From positions 1-64,000 of the forward strand of contig CAZFIJ010000042.1 in the NCBI GenBank assembly GCA_964519515.1: a DNA stretch of 64,000 nt, in the 5' to 3' direction. Source of the DNA: Korarchaeum sp964519515. Lineage in GTDB: Archaea > Korarchaeota > Korarchaeia > Korarchaeales > Korarchaeaceae. Within the stretch, counting starts at the first letter, position 1, and every line of letters starts with the position of its first letter. This document shows positions 8,188-16,303 of the stretch, piece after piece. The notes below the pieces were generated by a model, which saw only the letters and a list, made by a program, of their open reading frames with translations, did not search any database and was not told the origin of the DNA. The translations under genes and the position numbers were made by a program.

Positions 8188-10650
8188 CTCCTTCCTATCC
8201 TTTATGATCTCATCGAAATTCATGTCGAGAGCCCCTAATATTTGCTCGAATGTCGATCTCATTATCTCCACATACTTCTCCTTATCTATCTGCGACTTGC
8301 TAGCTAGTTCCACAGGCATCACTCCCTCCCTCCCGACGACCTTTACGTACTTAATCACTTGCCCTACCTCAACGCGTTTACCCATGCTCTCCAATATCCT
8401 AGCGACCTTGACGTGTTGAGGCGTGGTCTTAGTATAATCGTCGGGGCTCTTACCCAGCATGCACCTGAAAGCGAGCTTCTCCAAATCATAATCTCCGGAC
8501 TCTAACATCTTAACGTAGCCTCTTATGGTCTCCTCTATCTTCATCTTCGCATTTGAGAAATCTTCCGGGCTTCTGACCTCTGATAAAGTTTTTATGACGT
8601 CATCGAATGCTTCTTTCACTAGAATAGGTATGTTTCTCTTCTTACCTAACAATCCCTTTATCACGACAGATCCATCTTTAGTTACTCCTAAGTAGTTCTT
8701 CTTCAATCTCGAGAAAACCACGTACCTGTACCACTTATCGAGCTCCAGGTCTATTCCTAGCTTCTCTTCGACCCTCCTCTCGAACTCCTCTATCTGTTCT
8801 TGCGTCGCCCCCCTGATGAATAGACTATCTGTATCCCCGTAGATGACCTTCAGATTCATCTTACGCGCCTCATCTATCGAGAGGAGCATCGCCTTCCTAG
8901 CGAGAGCTGTGATCATCTCAGCCGCGGGAGGGGAATAGAGAGGGAAGTTCTCATATCCAAATACTCCATAAGAAGCATTTAGGAAAACTTTGAGGCTCCT
9001 TTGAACGGCATCAAACCACTCCCTTTTATTTTCATCCTTCTCCTCCTTTGCTCTCCTCTTATACCTCTTGACCCTGAGATCCCTTAACGCTTGAATCAAG
9101 TATGGGACTATTCCCCTCTCCTTCTTACATATCCAATGAGGGAGTTCATTGACTGGTCTGTTTTCCCTACAATCCTCATGAGGGCAGTTTATTGTCTCGA
9201 AACTGACTTTCCAACGTCCTATTATCGATGGATATAGACTAGCGAAGTCCATCACTGCCACATCGAAGTGTATGCCAGGGACTGGCTCCAGAACTATGGC
9301 TCCCATGTACTTCTTCCCCTTTATGATCGCTTGAGAATATGTCCTCTCCCCTCTCACTTTCATTATCTCCTCTTTTTCAGGGATGAGCCAGCCCCTCCTC
9401 CTATATTCGAAGAATATCATATTCCTTATCCATGACGATACCCCCTGCCTCGATACTTCCTCGAGCGACATCTTGCTTATCCTGGAGAATAGGAAGAGAA
9501 GCCTGATTATCTCTCCAGAACCTATATTTCCGAGCTTAAATGTGAGCTCAGCATCCTTGAGGCAATATTCTGCTAAAGTCATGGTCTCAATGGAGTAGAA
9601 ATCTCTGGCTTCTAGTTCCATCTTCTTCTCGCCCAATATGGCTTCAGCTACTTCATCTAACGTGTAACCTGCATATTTATTGTCGAAAACGTAAACTTGT
9701 ATTGATCTGTTGCTGAATAACTTGTAAAGATCTATGTGGATGCCCGTATCTAATATAGCTCTGTCCTTCTCGAGCCTCACTGGCCTATCGCTCACCCCCA
9801 GTTTCTCAGCCCTTTTAGCTAAGTACGGGAGATCGAAGTTATCTCCATTATAAGTAAATAAGAGAGGATATTCACTTATTCTGTCCAATAAGCTCCTTAT
9901 AAGCCTCCCCTCACTCTCATAGCTTATCAGTTTAGCACCGTTTGGTAACTCATCAGGGAGGCTCCCTCCTCTATGCAAAACATGAACCTCCTTTCTCCCT
10001 GAGCTATCTACTATTGCGGCAGCTGCAACCGGTTTGTCCGGTTCCCTTGGATCAGGTATCTTATCTAATGGAGATAGAACCTCTATATCGAGTGCTGCAT
10101 TCGGCATGCTCGGAGAGGGTTCATCGAAGAGTGGGATCGTCGAGAGTAATATGTCCCTAACTTCACCATCAGAGTTAAGCAAATCCTCCTCTAGTTCAAC
10201 TTCTATACTAATCCTCCTCGGATTTCCTGAATCATCTACCTCATAGAGACATCCCGGTATTAGATTTCTATCAAAGATGAAACAATCATAATATTTTATT
10301 CTCGCCTCCCAGACATCGTATCCGAGCTTAGCTAATGTATCTCTCATGTTTTTGGGGGATCCCCCTATCGCAAGCGGGTCCTTAGCCTCAACTTTAGTTA
10401 ACTCGACCTCCTTATCTCTGAGGATATCGTATTTCCTGACTCTTGAGATCGAGTGAATCCTCGATGCGAACTCCGAGAGAGCTTCAGATATCCTCTCCTC
10501 AGGAGCATTAGTGAGGAGATATGGCTTATGTTCTGTTTCGTCTTTAACCAGAAATATCTCTCCGCTATCCGCATCATAGAACTTCATCACAGCAGCTCTA
10601 TCATCTCCTGAGTAGAATACTGAGAGTAGGACTCCTCTTCTCGGGGGCAT
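8164..10650 (-). CDS. polB: Family B DNA polymerase with intact proofreading and polymerase motifs
   Basis: Replicative-type DNA polymerase of about 828 aa. Exonuclease motif I (ALDIEV), motif II (YNGDNFDLPYL) and motif III (YCLKDAELTF) are all present. Polymerase motif A (DFASLYPSII), motif B (KVFLNASYGVFGY) and motif C (YGDTDSLF) are complete, as is the C-terminal thumb. An in-frame ATG lies farther upstream at 10692. I place the start at 10650 because a TATA box at about 10675-10683 lies within that extension and would initiate transcription near 10652, giving a leaderless mRNA. A second, exonuclease-deficient PolB is encoded at 24949-27132. Confidence 0.95.
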   Translation of the reverse strand: MPPRRGVLLSVFYSGDDRAAVMKFYDADSGEIFLVKDETEHKPYLLTNAPEERISEALSEFASRIHSISRVRKYDILRDKEVELTKVEAKDPLAIGGSPKNMRDTLAKLGYDVWEARIKYYDCFIFDRNLIPGCLYEVDDSGNPRRISIEVELEEDLLNSDGEVRDILLSTIPLFDEPSPSMPNAALDIEVLSPLDKIPDPREPDKPVAAAAIVDSSGRKEVHVLHRGGSLPDELPNGAKLISYESEGRLIRSLLDRISEYPLLFTYNGDNFDLPYLAKRAEKLGVSDRPVRLEKDRAILDTGIHIDLYKLFSNRSIQVYVFDNKYAGYTLDEVAEAILGEKKMELEARDFYSIETMTLAEYCLKDAELTFKLGNIGSGEIIRLLFLFSRISKMSLEEVSRQGVSSWIRNMIFFEYRRRGWLIPEKEEIMKVRGERTYSQAIIKGKKYMGAIVLEPVPGIHFDVAVMDFASLYPSIIGRWKVSFETINCPHEDCRENRPVNELPHWICKKERGIVPYLIQALRDLRVKRYKRRAKEEKDENKREWFDAVQRSLKVFLNASYGVFGYENFPLYSPPAAEMITALARKAMLLSIDEARKMNLKVIYGDTDSLFIRGATQEQIEEFERRVEEKLGIDLELDKWYRYVVFSRLKKNYLGVTKDGSVVIKGLLGKKRNIPILVKEAFDDVIKTLSEVRSPEDFSNAKMKIEETIRGYVKMLESGDYDLEKLAFRCMLGKSPDDYTKTTPQHVKVARILESMGKRVEVGQVIKYVKVVGREGVMPVELASKSQIDKEKYVEIMRSTFEQILGALDMNFDEIIKDRKESSLEKFF

Positions 10651-10674
10651 CCATAATCTAATACGGGAGGGAGA

Positions 10675-10683
10675 ATTTAAATA
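10675..10683. promoter_or_regulatory. Symmetrical TATA element between polB and the secreted-protein gene
   Basis: ATTTAAATA is nearly palindromic. Counted leftward it predicts a minus-strand start at the polB ATG (10650). Counted rightward it predicts a start near 10705, just upstream of the AGAGGTG RBS of the ATG at 10720. It is therefore a good candidate for a shared bidirectional promoter. Confidence 0.45.
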
Positions 10684-10719
10684 AGGTGTCACTAGGGGTT
10701 GCGAAAGAGGTGTTCACCA

Positions 10720-11691
10720 ATGAGGTACAAGCTATTCGCGGTAGCTATGCTCACGTTTATGCTAGCTAGCCAGATGAGAATAGTAGATTCAGCGTATCCA
10801 ATGCCAATAGCGACCATCCAGATAAGGGAGGATTTCTCAGCTACGATGAAGGCGAGCGTATATAGAACGTTGAGTGGTGATGAAACGCTCTTCTTCACAA
10901 ACACCTTGAAGGCACCTATCCTATATTGGATGAACTTCAGAGGGAATATCACGATGAATCAAACACCTGCTGGGCTTAGAGGAGATTATAGATTCTTATT
11001 TTACCCTCAAGTCGGGGATCCAGAGAATAGAGCGGACTTCCTCAGGAAAGCTGTCGCCAGAGGCTACATCTCAAATTCGACGATATTGAACATGATGAGC
11101 TTCCTCTATGGGAGAAACTTGTTAATTTTATACGGACTTAGATGGAATCTCTTCAATGTAACTTATAGAGGAGTTCCCGAAGTTAACTATACTGGTATAG
11201 CTGCGATATCATCAGCTTCCTCGGACTCGAGCGTGATAAAGAGCTTATGGGTCTCATATAAGAGCGAGACCCTTGAAACTCAAACAGTAGTCATAAGTTA
11301 TGAGATATATGCCGAGACCAAACCTCTGACACTCAAGAAGAGTGCTAGTGGCGATTATTATGTGATGGATCTGAGCCCCCTCACCTACTTACTACCTGAC
11401 GACATAGCTTGCAACCTCTGGGTCAACTTCACGAATCCATCTATACAGATAATGGGGGGCAATTTAGCACCTAAAGTGATCGTCTGGAACAACGCACTCT
11501 GGGAGTTCGTTCCCCAGCTTCAAAAGGATGGGAAGTCCCTTACAATAATAGTTAAACGCTCTGAGATTTACGTTACACCTCAACTGGTTCTCTTGGCTTC
11601 ATTACCCCCAATCGTAGTAGGAGCATATATCTTCTGGAGGATGAGGGGAGAATTCTTGAGAACTGAAGGGAGATCTAAGGAAAAAAGTTAA
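10720..11691 (+). CDS. Predicted secreted, C-terminally membrane-anchored protein
   Basis: I do not recognise a family. The N-terminus has a signal-peptide-like stretch (MRYKLFAVAMLTFMLAS.., residues 1-27). The body is beta-rich with several N-glycosylation-like N-x-T/S sites. A single C-terminal membrane helix (about 290-310, LVLLASLPPIVVGAYIFW) is followed by a basic tail. This topology puts the bulk outside the cell, tethered to the membrane. A TTG at 10699 is in frame, but ATG 10720 with AGAGGTG at 10706-10712 gives the proper signal peptide. It is divergent from polB and probably monocistronic. Confidence 0.7.
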   Translation: MRYKLFAVAMLTFMLASQMRIVDSAYPMPIATIQIREDFSATMKASVYRTLSGDETLFFTNTLKAPILYWMNFRGNITMNQTPAGLRGDYRFLFYPQVGDPENRADFLRKAVARGYISNSTILNMMSFLYGRNLLILYGLRWNLFNVTYRGVPEVNYTGIAAISSASSDSSVIKSLWVSYKSETLETQTVVISYEIYAETKPLTLKKSASGDYYVMDLSPLTYLLPDDIACNLWVNFTNPSIQIMGGNLAPKVIVWNNALWEFVPQLQKDGKSLTIIVKRSEIYVTPQLVLLASLPPIVVGAYIFWRMRGEFLRTEGRSKEKS

Positions 11692-11750
11692 TTTTTACAT
11701 GGCCTATCATACATATACCATTTTTGTTAGCTCCGCACAAGTAGAGTGGA

Positions 11751-11760
11751 ATTTTTATAA
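11751..11760 (+). promoter_or_regulatory. TATA box of the ribosomal protein cluster
   Basis: ATTTTTATAA lies about 26 bases before a predicted start near 11781. This leaves a short leader containing the RBS TAGGGGTG (11784-11791) ahead of the TTG start at 11799. Confidence 0.5.
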
Positions 11761-11798
11761 AGGCTGGGCCGCAGTGCCTCATGTAGGGGTGTAAAGTA

Positions 11799-12266
11799 TT
11801 GCCTACGTGGGGATACTCATACGCGGCTCAAGGCGAGAAGGAGGCAATGGCTTCTGGAAGGGATTTGAGAGTATCCTTCAAGGAGATGGTAGAGCTACTG
11901 AGGGAGATAAGGGGAAAGAAGCTATCAGAAGCTTATAATATACTAGACGATGTGATAGCTTTGAGGAGAGCGATCCCCTTCAGGAGATATAATGGGGGCG
12001 TACCTCACAGGAAGGGCATCTCTGGAGCGGGCAGATACCCTGTTAAAGCCGCTAAACTCTTGAAGAAGATCTTGAAGAGCGCGGAGCATAATGCGATGAA
12101 TAAGGATCTAGATCCCGATAACTTATACGTGAAGCATGCTGCAGCCCAAATGGGGATGAAGTTGAGGCGATTTTTCCCGAGGGCCTATGGAAGGGCGACC
12201 CCTAAGATCGAACAGATGGTCCACGTGGAGATAGTGCTGGAGGAGAGGGAGGAGAGTGAAGAATGA
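11799..12266 (+). CDS. rpl22: Large-subunit ribosomal protein uL22
   Basis: This 155-aa ribosomal protein lines the exit tunnel of the 50S subunit. The archaeal signature GYSYAAQGEKEAMASGRDLRVS is at the N-terminus, and the long beta-hairpin region with FFPRAYGRATP is at about 127-137. The start appears to be TTG (11799), preceded by a GGGGTG RBS. It opens the cluster; the usual upstream partners uL2 and uS19 are absent here, so the canonical operon is broken. Confidence 0.95.
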   Translation: MPTWGYSYAAQGEKEAMASGRDLRVSFKEMVELLREIRGKKLSEAYNILDDVIALRRAIPFRRYNGGVPHRKGISGAGRYPVKAAKLLKKILKSAEHNAMNKDLDPDNLYVKHAAAQMGMKLRRFFPRAYGRATPKIEQMVHVEIVLEEREESEE

Positions 12267-13015
12267 GCTCCGCGAAATCAATGCCGATATATAAGAAATT
12301 CGTCCAGGAGGGTATCGTTAAATATAAGCTCCATGAGTTCATGGAGAAGATATCCGATAAGGCGGGATTTCACGGAGTAGAGATCTCATCCACGCCTATA
12401 AGGGATATAATAACTGTTTACGTTGAGAGCCCCGGTGTCATGATTGGCAGGGGTGGTAGGACATCTAAGAGGATAAGTGACATCCTCAGGGAGGAGTTAG
12501 GAATACAGAATCCATATATACAAGCTAAGAAAGTTGATAAACCCTTCCTAAGCACGAGGATAGTCGCAAGCTATATAGCCAGGAGGATCGCTAAGGGGGA
12601 GAGGTACAAGAAAGTAGCTTACTCAGCTCTAGGGAGGGTCATGGCTGAGGGAGCCAAGGGAGTTGAGATAAGGCTTTCTGGAAAATTTGGAAGTCAGAGA
12701 GCCAGGGAAGAGAGATTCAGGGAGGGAGTTATATATAGATGTGGCCAGGACTACATTGAGAACGTTGAATATGCAGTGAAGCACGTCTTAATGCCGCAGG
12801 GTATGATAGGAGTGAGGGTAAGGATAGTCAAACCAGGCGTGAGGGGACCCGATGCTGTTGTGATAAAGGAGGATGAGATAGAGAGAATTAGAGAGAGGAT
12901 AAAGTCTGAAATAGAATCCTTATCGGAATCGGAGGTCGTAGAGATACCTGAGGAGTTGGAGGGAGAGCTCGAGGTTGCTAGTGAGGTGAAAGAGGATGAG
13001 TCCGAGCAAGCTTGA
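12263..13015 (+). CDS. rps3: Small-subunit ribosomal protein uS3
   Basis: A 250-aa protein of the 30S head, at the mRNA entry site. The KH domain with the GRGG loop (VMIGRGGRTSKRI, about 56-68) is followed by the uS3 C-terminal domain. The last 40 residues form an acidic tail, as in archaeal and eukaryotic homologues. The ATG overlaps the uL22 stop by 4 bases and the 3' end overlaps the uL29 gene by 20, indicating translational coupling. Confidence 0.96.
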   Translation: MSSAKSMPIYKKFVQEGIVKYKLHEFMEKISDKAGFHGVEISSTPIRDIITVYVESPGVMIGRGGRTSKRISDILREELGIQNPYIQAKKVDKPFLSTRIVASYIARRIAKGERYKKVAYSALGRVMAEGAKGVEIRLSGKFGSQRAREERFREGVIYRCGQDYIENVEYAVKHVLMPQGMIGVRVRIVKPGVRGPDAVVIKEDEIERIRERIKSEIESLSESEVVEIPEELEGELEVASEVKEDESEQA

Positions 13016-13199
13016 TGAGCTGAGGGGATTAGAATCAGAGGAATTGCTGGAGAGGCTTAAGGAAGTGGAGAGAGATCTCTTCATTAATGAAGCTAAGAGG
13101 TTACTTGGAGCAGCTGAGAAAACCCATCTAAGGAAAGCTTTGAGGAAGGAAAGAGCGAGGATACTGACGATATTGAGGGAAAGGGGTATAAAGTTATAG
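12996..13199 (+). CDS. rpl29: Large-subunit ribosomal protein uL29
   Basis: A 67-aa two-helix coiled-coil protein at the exit of the 50S tunnel. The helices are LDELRGLESEELLERLKEVE and KTHLRKALRKERARILTILRER, the latter containing the family's (R)K..IARI.T-like signature. It begins within rps3. Its end is at the point where the conserved reading frame of the Rpp29 homologue already begins. Confidence 0.93.
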   Translation: MSPSKLDELRGLESEELLERLKEVERDLFINEAKRLLGAAEKTHLRKALRKERARILTILRERGIKL

Positions 13200-13468
13200 G
13201 TCCAGTCAGGGCTAGCAATATACTATATCATGAGCTCATAGGTTTAGAAGTGAGTGTTTTCAGTTCCCCGAATCTATCTGAGGTAGGGATTAAGGGGAGG
13301 GTAGTATATGAAACGAGGAACTGCCTCATCATTGAGAGGGGAGATAGGAGATCCCTCATCGCTAAGAGTGGTAGATTATTTTTATTTAGGGTAGATGATG
13401 GTAGCTCTGTGTTGGTATTGGGTGATAGGTTAGTAGGCAGGCCTGAGGAGAGGGTGAAGAAGGCATGA
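13196..13468 (+). CDS. rnp1: RNase P protein component 1 (Rpp29/Pop4 homologue), start codon uncertain
   Basis: A protein subunit of archaeal RNase P, which trims the 5' leader of pre-tRNAs; it usually sits between uL29 and uS17, as here. The core SPNLSEVGIKGRVVYETRN is unmistakable. The only conventional start in frame is GTG 13250, but homology clearly begins earlier: the preceding codons read ASNILYHELIGLEV, matching the family N-terminus (compare LI.RDWIGL.VEV in A. fulgidus). That frame is open back to 13118 without any ATG, GTG or TTG. ATA 13196, eight bases after AAGGGG, is a plausible noncanonical start giving 90 aa. The start is an inference; the gene is secure. Confidence 0.85.
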   Translation: MGPVRASNILYHELIGLEVSVFSSPNLSEVGIKGRVVYETRNCLIIERGDRRSLIAKSGRLFLFRVDDGSSVLVLGDRLVGRPEERVKKA

Positions 13469-13797
13469 GAAAGATCTCGGAAGATCTTTTAGAGGATATA
13501 GCTCCACCTGAGAGGAGTTGTGATGATGATAAGTGCCCCTGGCATGGGAACATATCCCTAAGGAGGAGCTCTCTCGATGGCAGAGTCATAAGCACTAAGA
13601 TGACGGGGACTGTCACGGTGTTAGTTGAATATCTACACTATGACAAGAAGTATAAGAGATATGAGAGGAGAAGGAGTAAGATACATGCGCATCTGCCCCC
13701 TTGCATCGAAGTTAATGAGGGAGATCTCGTTAGGATAGTCGAGACTCGCAGGTTGGCGAAGACAGTCAGTCATGTCGTTCTTGGGAAACTGAAGTAA
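13465..13797 (+). CDS. rps17: Small-subunit ribosomal protein uS17
   Basis: A 110-aa OB-fold protein of the 30S body that binds 16S rRNA helix 11. It carries the archaeal/eukaryotic-type N-terminal extension (CPWHGN) followed by GTVTVLVEYLHYDKKYKRYERRR and the C-terminal LAKTVSHVV segment. It overlaps the Rpp29 stop by 4 bases. The usual next genes (uL14, uL24, eS4, uL5) do not follow; instead the gene overlaps a convergent gcvT by 32 bases. Confidence 0.95.
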   Translation: MRKISEDLLEDIAPPERSCDDDKCPWHGNISLRRSSLDGRVISTKMTGTVTVLVEYLHYDKKYKRYERRRSKIHAHLPPCIEVNEGDLVRIVETRRLAKTVSHVVLGKLK

Positions 13798-14884
13798 CTC
13801 TCCTCCAACCATAGATCTTTTCGTCGTAGAATGGCATCTTCTCAACTCTCACTTTCAGTTTCCTCTCCTCTCCCACATCGAGTTCCCTACCGATCTCCGC
13901 GTACTCCTTCTTAATGTAAGCCATTCCTATGCCTCTCTCGATAGTCGGACTAAAAGTTCCGCTCGTCACGATCCCTACCTTCTCCTCACCTATGTATACA
14001 CCTTCGCCCCTCCTAGGGGCGCTCCTACTGAAGCTCAGTACACCTACTCTGACCCTCTCAATGCCCTTGTTGATCGCCTCGATGATCGCTCCTTTGCCCA
14101 CGAAATCCTTCCCCAGATCGACCGCGAACTCGAGCCCAGCTTCGATAGGATTGATATCCTCATCTATATCATTGCCGTAGAGGACGAGCCCGGCCTCGAG
14201 CCTGAGGATGTCTCTGGCGACCAATCCGCATGGTTTAGCTCCCGCTACTACCAGAGATCTGAATAGCTCCGAAGCTAGCCCTTTATCTCCTATTATCACT
14301 TCATAGCCATCCTCTCCGGTGTAGCCAGTTCTACTGACAATGAGTTCTTCTCCCCTCCAATTCACAACAGCTAAATTAAATTTTTTTATTTTTAGTTGAG
14401 TTTCAGTAACATTGTGGAAAATTTCTCTCGCCTTAGGCCCCTGAATCGCAAACATAAAAGTTCCTAATGTTACATCATCAATCCGGATATTCATATTCCA
14501 TTTTTTTCTTAATTCATTAAACCAGTTTAATATTTTTATTCTATTTGCTGCATTAGCAACAAAAATATATTTATTATCAGATAACCTGAATACCACATTA
14601 TCATCCCTTATCCCACCCCCTTCATTGAGAGTGAGCGTATACTTGCTCCTGCCAACTTCGATATCGACGTTATTAGATGTCGCTCTCTGCAGGAAGTTGG
14701 ATGCATCAGCTCCTTCGATTATGAATCTACCCATATGGGAGACATCAAATATCCCACAGTTCGTCCTCACGGATATCGCTTCTTCCAATGAATTCGTATA
14801 TCTCATCGGCATTTCCCATCCAGCGAATTCGAAAAACTTCGCGTTTAACTCCCTATGAAGATCCGCCAGGCCCAGTCTAAGCAT
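13766..14884 (-). CDS. gcvT: Aminomethyltransferase (glycine cleavage T protein)
   Basis: T-protein transfers the aminomethyl carbon of glycine to tetrahydrofolate or a related pterin. The 372-aa length is typical. Landmarks are FAGWEMPMRY near residue 18, GIFDVSHMGRF near 45, DDNVVFR and FAIQGPKA in the folate domain, SRTGYTGEDGYEV at about 182 and a C-terminal domain ending with the GWRRV region. No P or H protein gene is in this window. A section of about 240 bases (14365-14608) is much richer in A and T than the rest of the gene while remaining in frame. Confidence 0.93.
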   Translation of the reverse strand: MLRLGLADLHRELNAKFFEFAGWEMPMRYTNSLEEAISVRTNCGIFDVSHMGRFIIEGADASNFLQRATSNNVDIEVGRSKYTLTLNEGGGIRDDNVVFRLSDNKYIFVANAANRIKILNWFNELRKKWNMNIRIDDVTLGTFMFAIQGPKAREIFHNVTETQLKIKKFNLAVVNWRGEELIVSRTGYTGEDGYEVIIGDKGLASELFRSLVVAGAKPCGLVARDILRLEAGLVLYGNDIDEDINPIEAGLEFAVDLGKDFVGKGAIIEAINKGIERVRVGVLSFSRSAPRRGEGVYIGEEKVGIVTSGTFSPTIERGIGMAYIKKEYAEIGRELDVGEERKLKVRVEKMPFYDEKIYGWRRVTSVSQERHD

Positions 14885-14953
14885 CTATATCCCTCTCGAT
14901 CTAATGTGGATTAAGATTATTACTATTTCCATACTGGAGAGCCCTGAGATGCT

Positions 14954-16294
14954 ATGAGCGGAGATAATATTGAAAAGGCGTTGGAGGAACTATCCTCTCA
15001 GTTAAGTGGAGATCAGATACTTAGGGAAGAAGTTGATAGATATGCCTACTCTTATGACTCCTCTGGGGTTGAATATGTTCCAGATGCTATTATAAGGCCG
15101 AGGAAACTTGAGGAAGTCTCTATAGTACTGGAGATCGCCGACAAATATGGTGTGCCCGTGACTCCCAGGGGCTCCGGCACCTCACTCGTAGGAGGACCGC
15201 TAGCAGTGAGAGGGGGTTTCATCTTAGATATGCAGGGGATGAATAGAGTCATAGAGAAGGACGATAGCACAGGCATTATCAGAGTGGAAGCGGGCATTAA
15301 GCTCAGGGATGTCAATAGGTTAATAAACGGGATGTTTTTGCCGATAAATCCTGATGGAATTGGGTTCTCAACGATAGGCGGGATGATAGCTGAGGATGCC
15401 GCATCCCCTCTCTCAGTGAGATATGGGACTATGAGAGATCACGTTAGGGGCTTAGAGGTCGTGATACCTGGGGGGCAGATGATATCTTTAGAGCAGCCTG
15501 GACCCCCGAGCAAGAGGAATGCGATGGATCTGATGATCGGGTCTGAGGGGACTCTGGGAGTCATAACTTCGGCCCTAATAGAACTCAGTTACAGGCCTGA
15601 GGCCAGGATCTCATATTCTATGGAACTTAATGACGTCTCGGATTCCCTCACGATATATGATGCCATTAGGAGAGCGGGTATCGATATCTACGGGTTCGAG
15701 GTCTATCATAACTATAAGGAGCTCATTGAAGAGAGGGAATTCGTCGGAGTCGAGGCTATAGGCTTCTTGGAGATAGCTGGAGCCAGCGAATGTGTTGAGA
15801 AGTGGAGGGGGAAAGTTGAGGGTATACTCGCTGAGACAGCTTTGGAACACATGGAAGTGGAAGCTGAGGAAGTAGAGGGCATCTGGGTGAGGAGGGAGAA
15901 AATATATGAGCTCTGTAAGAGGAGAAAGGTCTCCATGCGAGTGGTTAGCATGCTATCATATCAGAATTTAGTGAGGGATATCGTCCAAGAGGTAGATAGG
16001 ACGAGCTCTAGGATGAAGATACCATCTATTACAGTAATAGATCCGCCTTTGGGATGGGTGACCGCGATATTCCTCTACAACTCAAGGGATCCTAAGGAAG
16101 TTGAGAGGACTGAGAGGGCTGCATCCAATCTGATAGAGAATGCGACCTCTCTCGGTGCATCCTTGGGGTTCGGGACAGGTGTAGGTATATACAAGTTAGA
16201 TGAGAATTACGATGAGGGTTACCTGAGTATCATGAAAGCCATAAAGGGAGTCCTAGACCCGCATGGGATAATGAACCCTGAGAAGTTAATATGA
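14954..16294 (+). CDS. FAD-linked 2-hydroxyacid dehydrogenase (GlcD/D-lactate dehydrogenase type)
   Basis: A 446-aa flavoprotein of the PCMH/FAD_binding_4 family that oxidises glycolate, D-lactate or a similar 2-hydroxyacid. The FAD-binding segment PRGSGTSLVGGPLAVRGGFILDM at about 71-93 and GGMIAEDAASPLSVRYGTMRDHV are characteristic. The C-terminal domain ends in the family signature DPHGIMNPEKL. The following gene encodes the iron-sulfur partner, with translation coupling through an overlapping RBS. The substrate cannot be told from sequence. Confidence 0.88.
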   Translation: MSGDNIEKALEELSSQLSGDQILREEVDRYAYSYDSSGVEYVPDAIIRPRKLEEVSIVLEIADKYGVPVTPRGSGTSLVGGPLAVRGGFILDMQGMNRVIEKDDSTGIIRVEAGIKLRDVNRLINGMFLPINPDGIGFSTIGGMIAEDAASPLSVRYGTMRDHVRGLEVVIPGGQMISLEQPGPPSKRNAMDLMIGSEGTLGVITSALIELSYRPEARISYSMELNDVSDSLTIYDAIRRAGIDIYGFEVYHNYKELIEEREFVGVEAIGFLEIAGASECVEKWRGKVEGILAETALEHMEVEAEEVEGIWVRREKIYELCKRRKVSMRVVSMLSYQNLVRDIVQEVDRTSSRMKIPSITVIDPPLGWVTAIFLYNSRDPKEVERTERAASNLIENATSLGASLGFGTGVGIYKLDENYDEGYLSIMKAIKGVLDPHGIMNPEKLI

Positions 16295-16303
16295 GGTGAT
16301 CCC

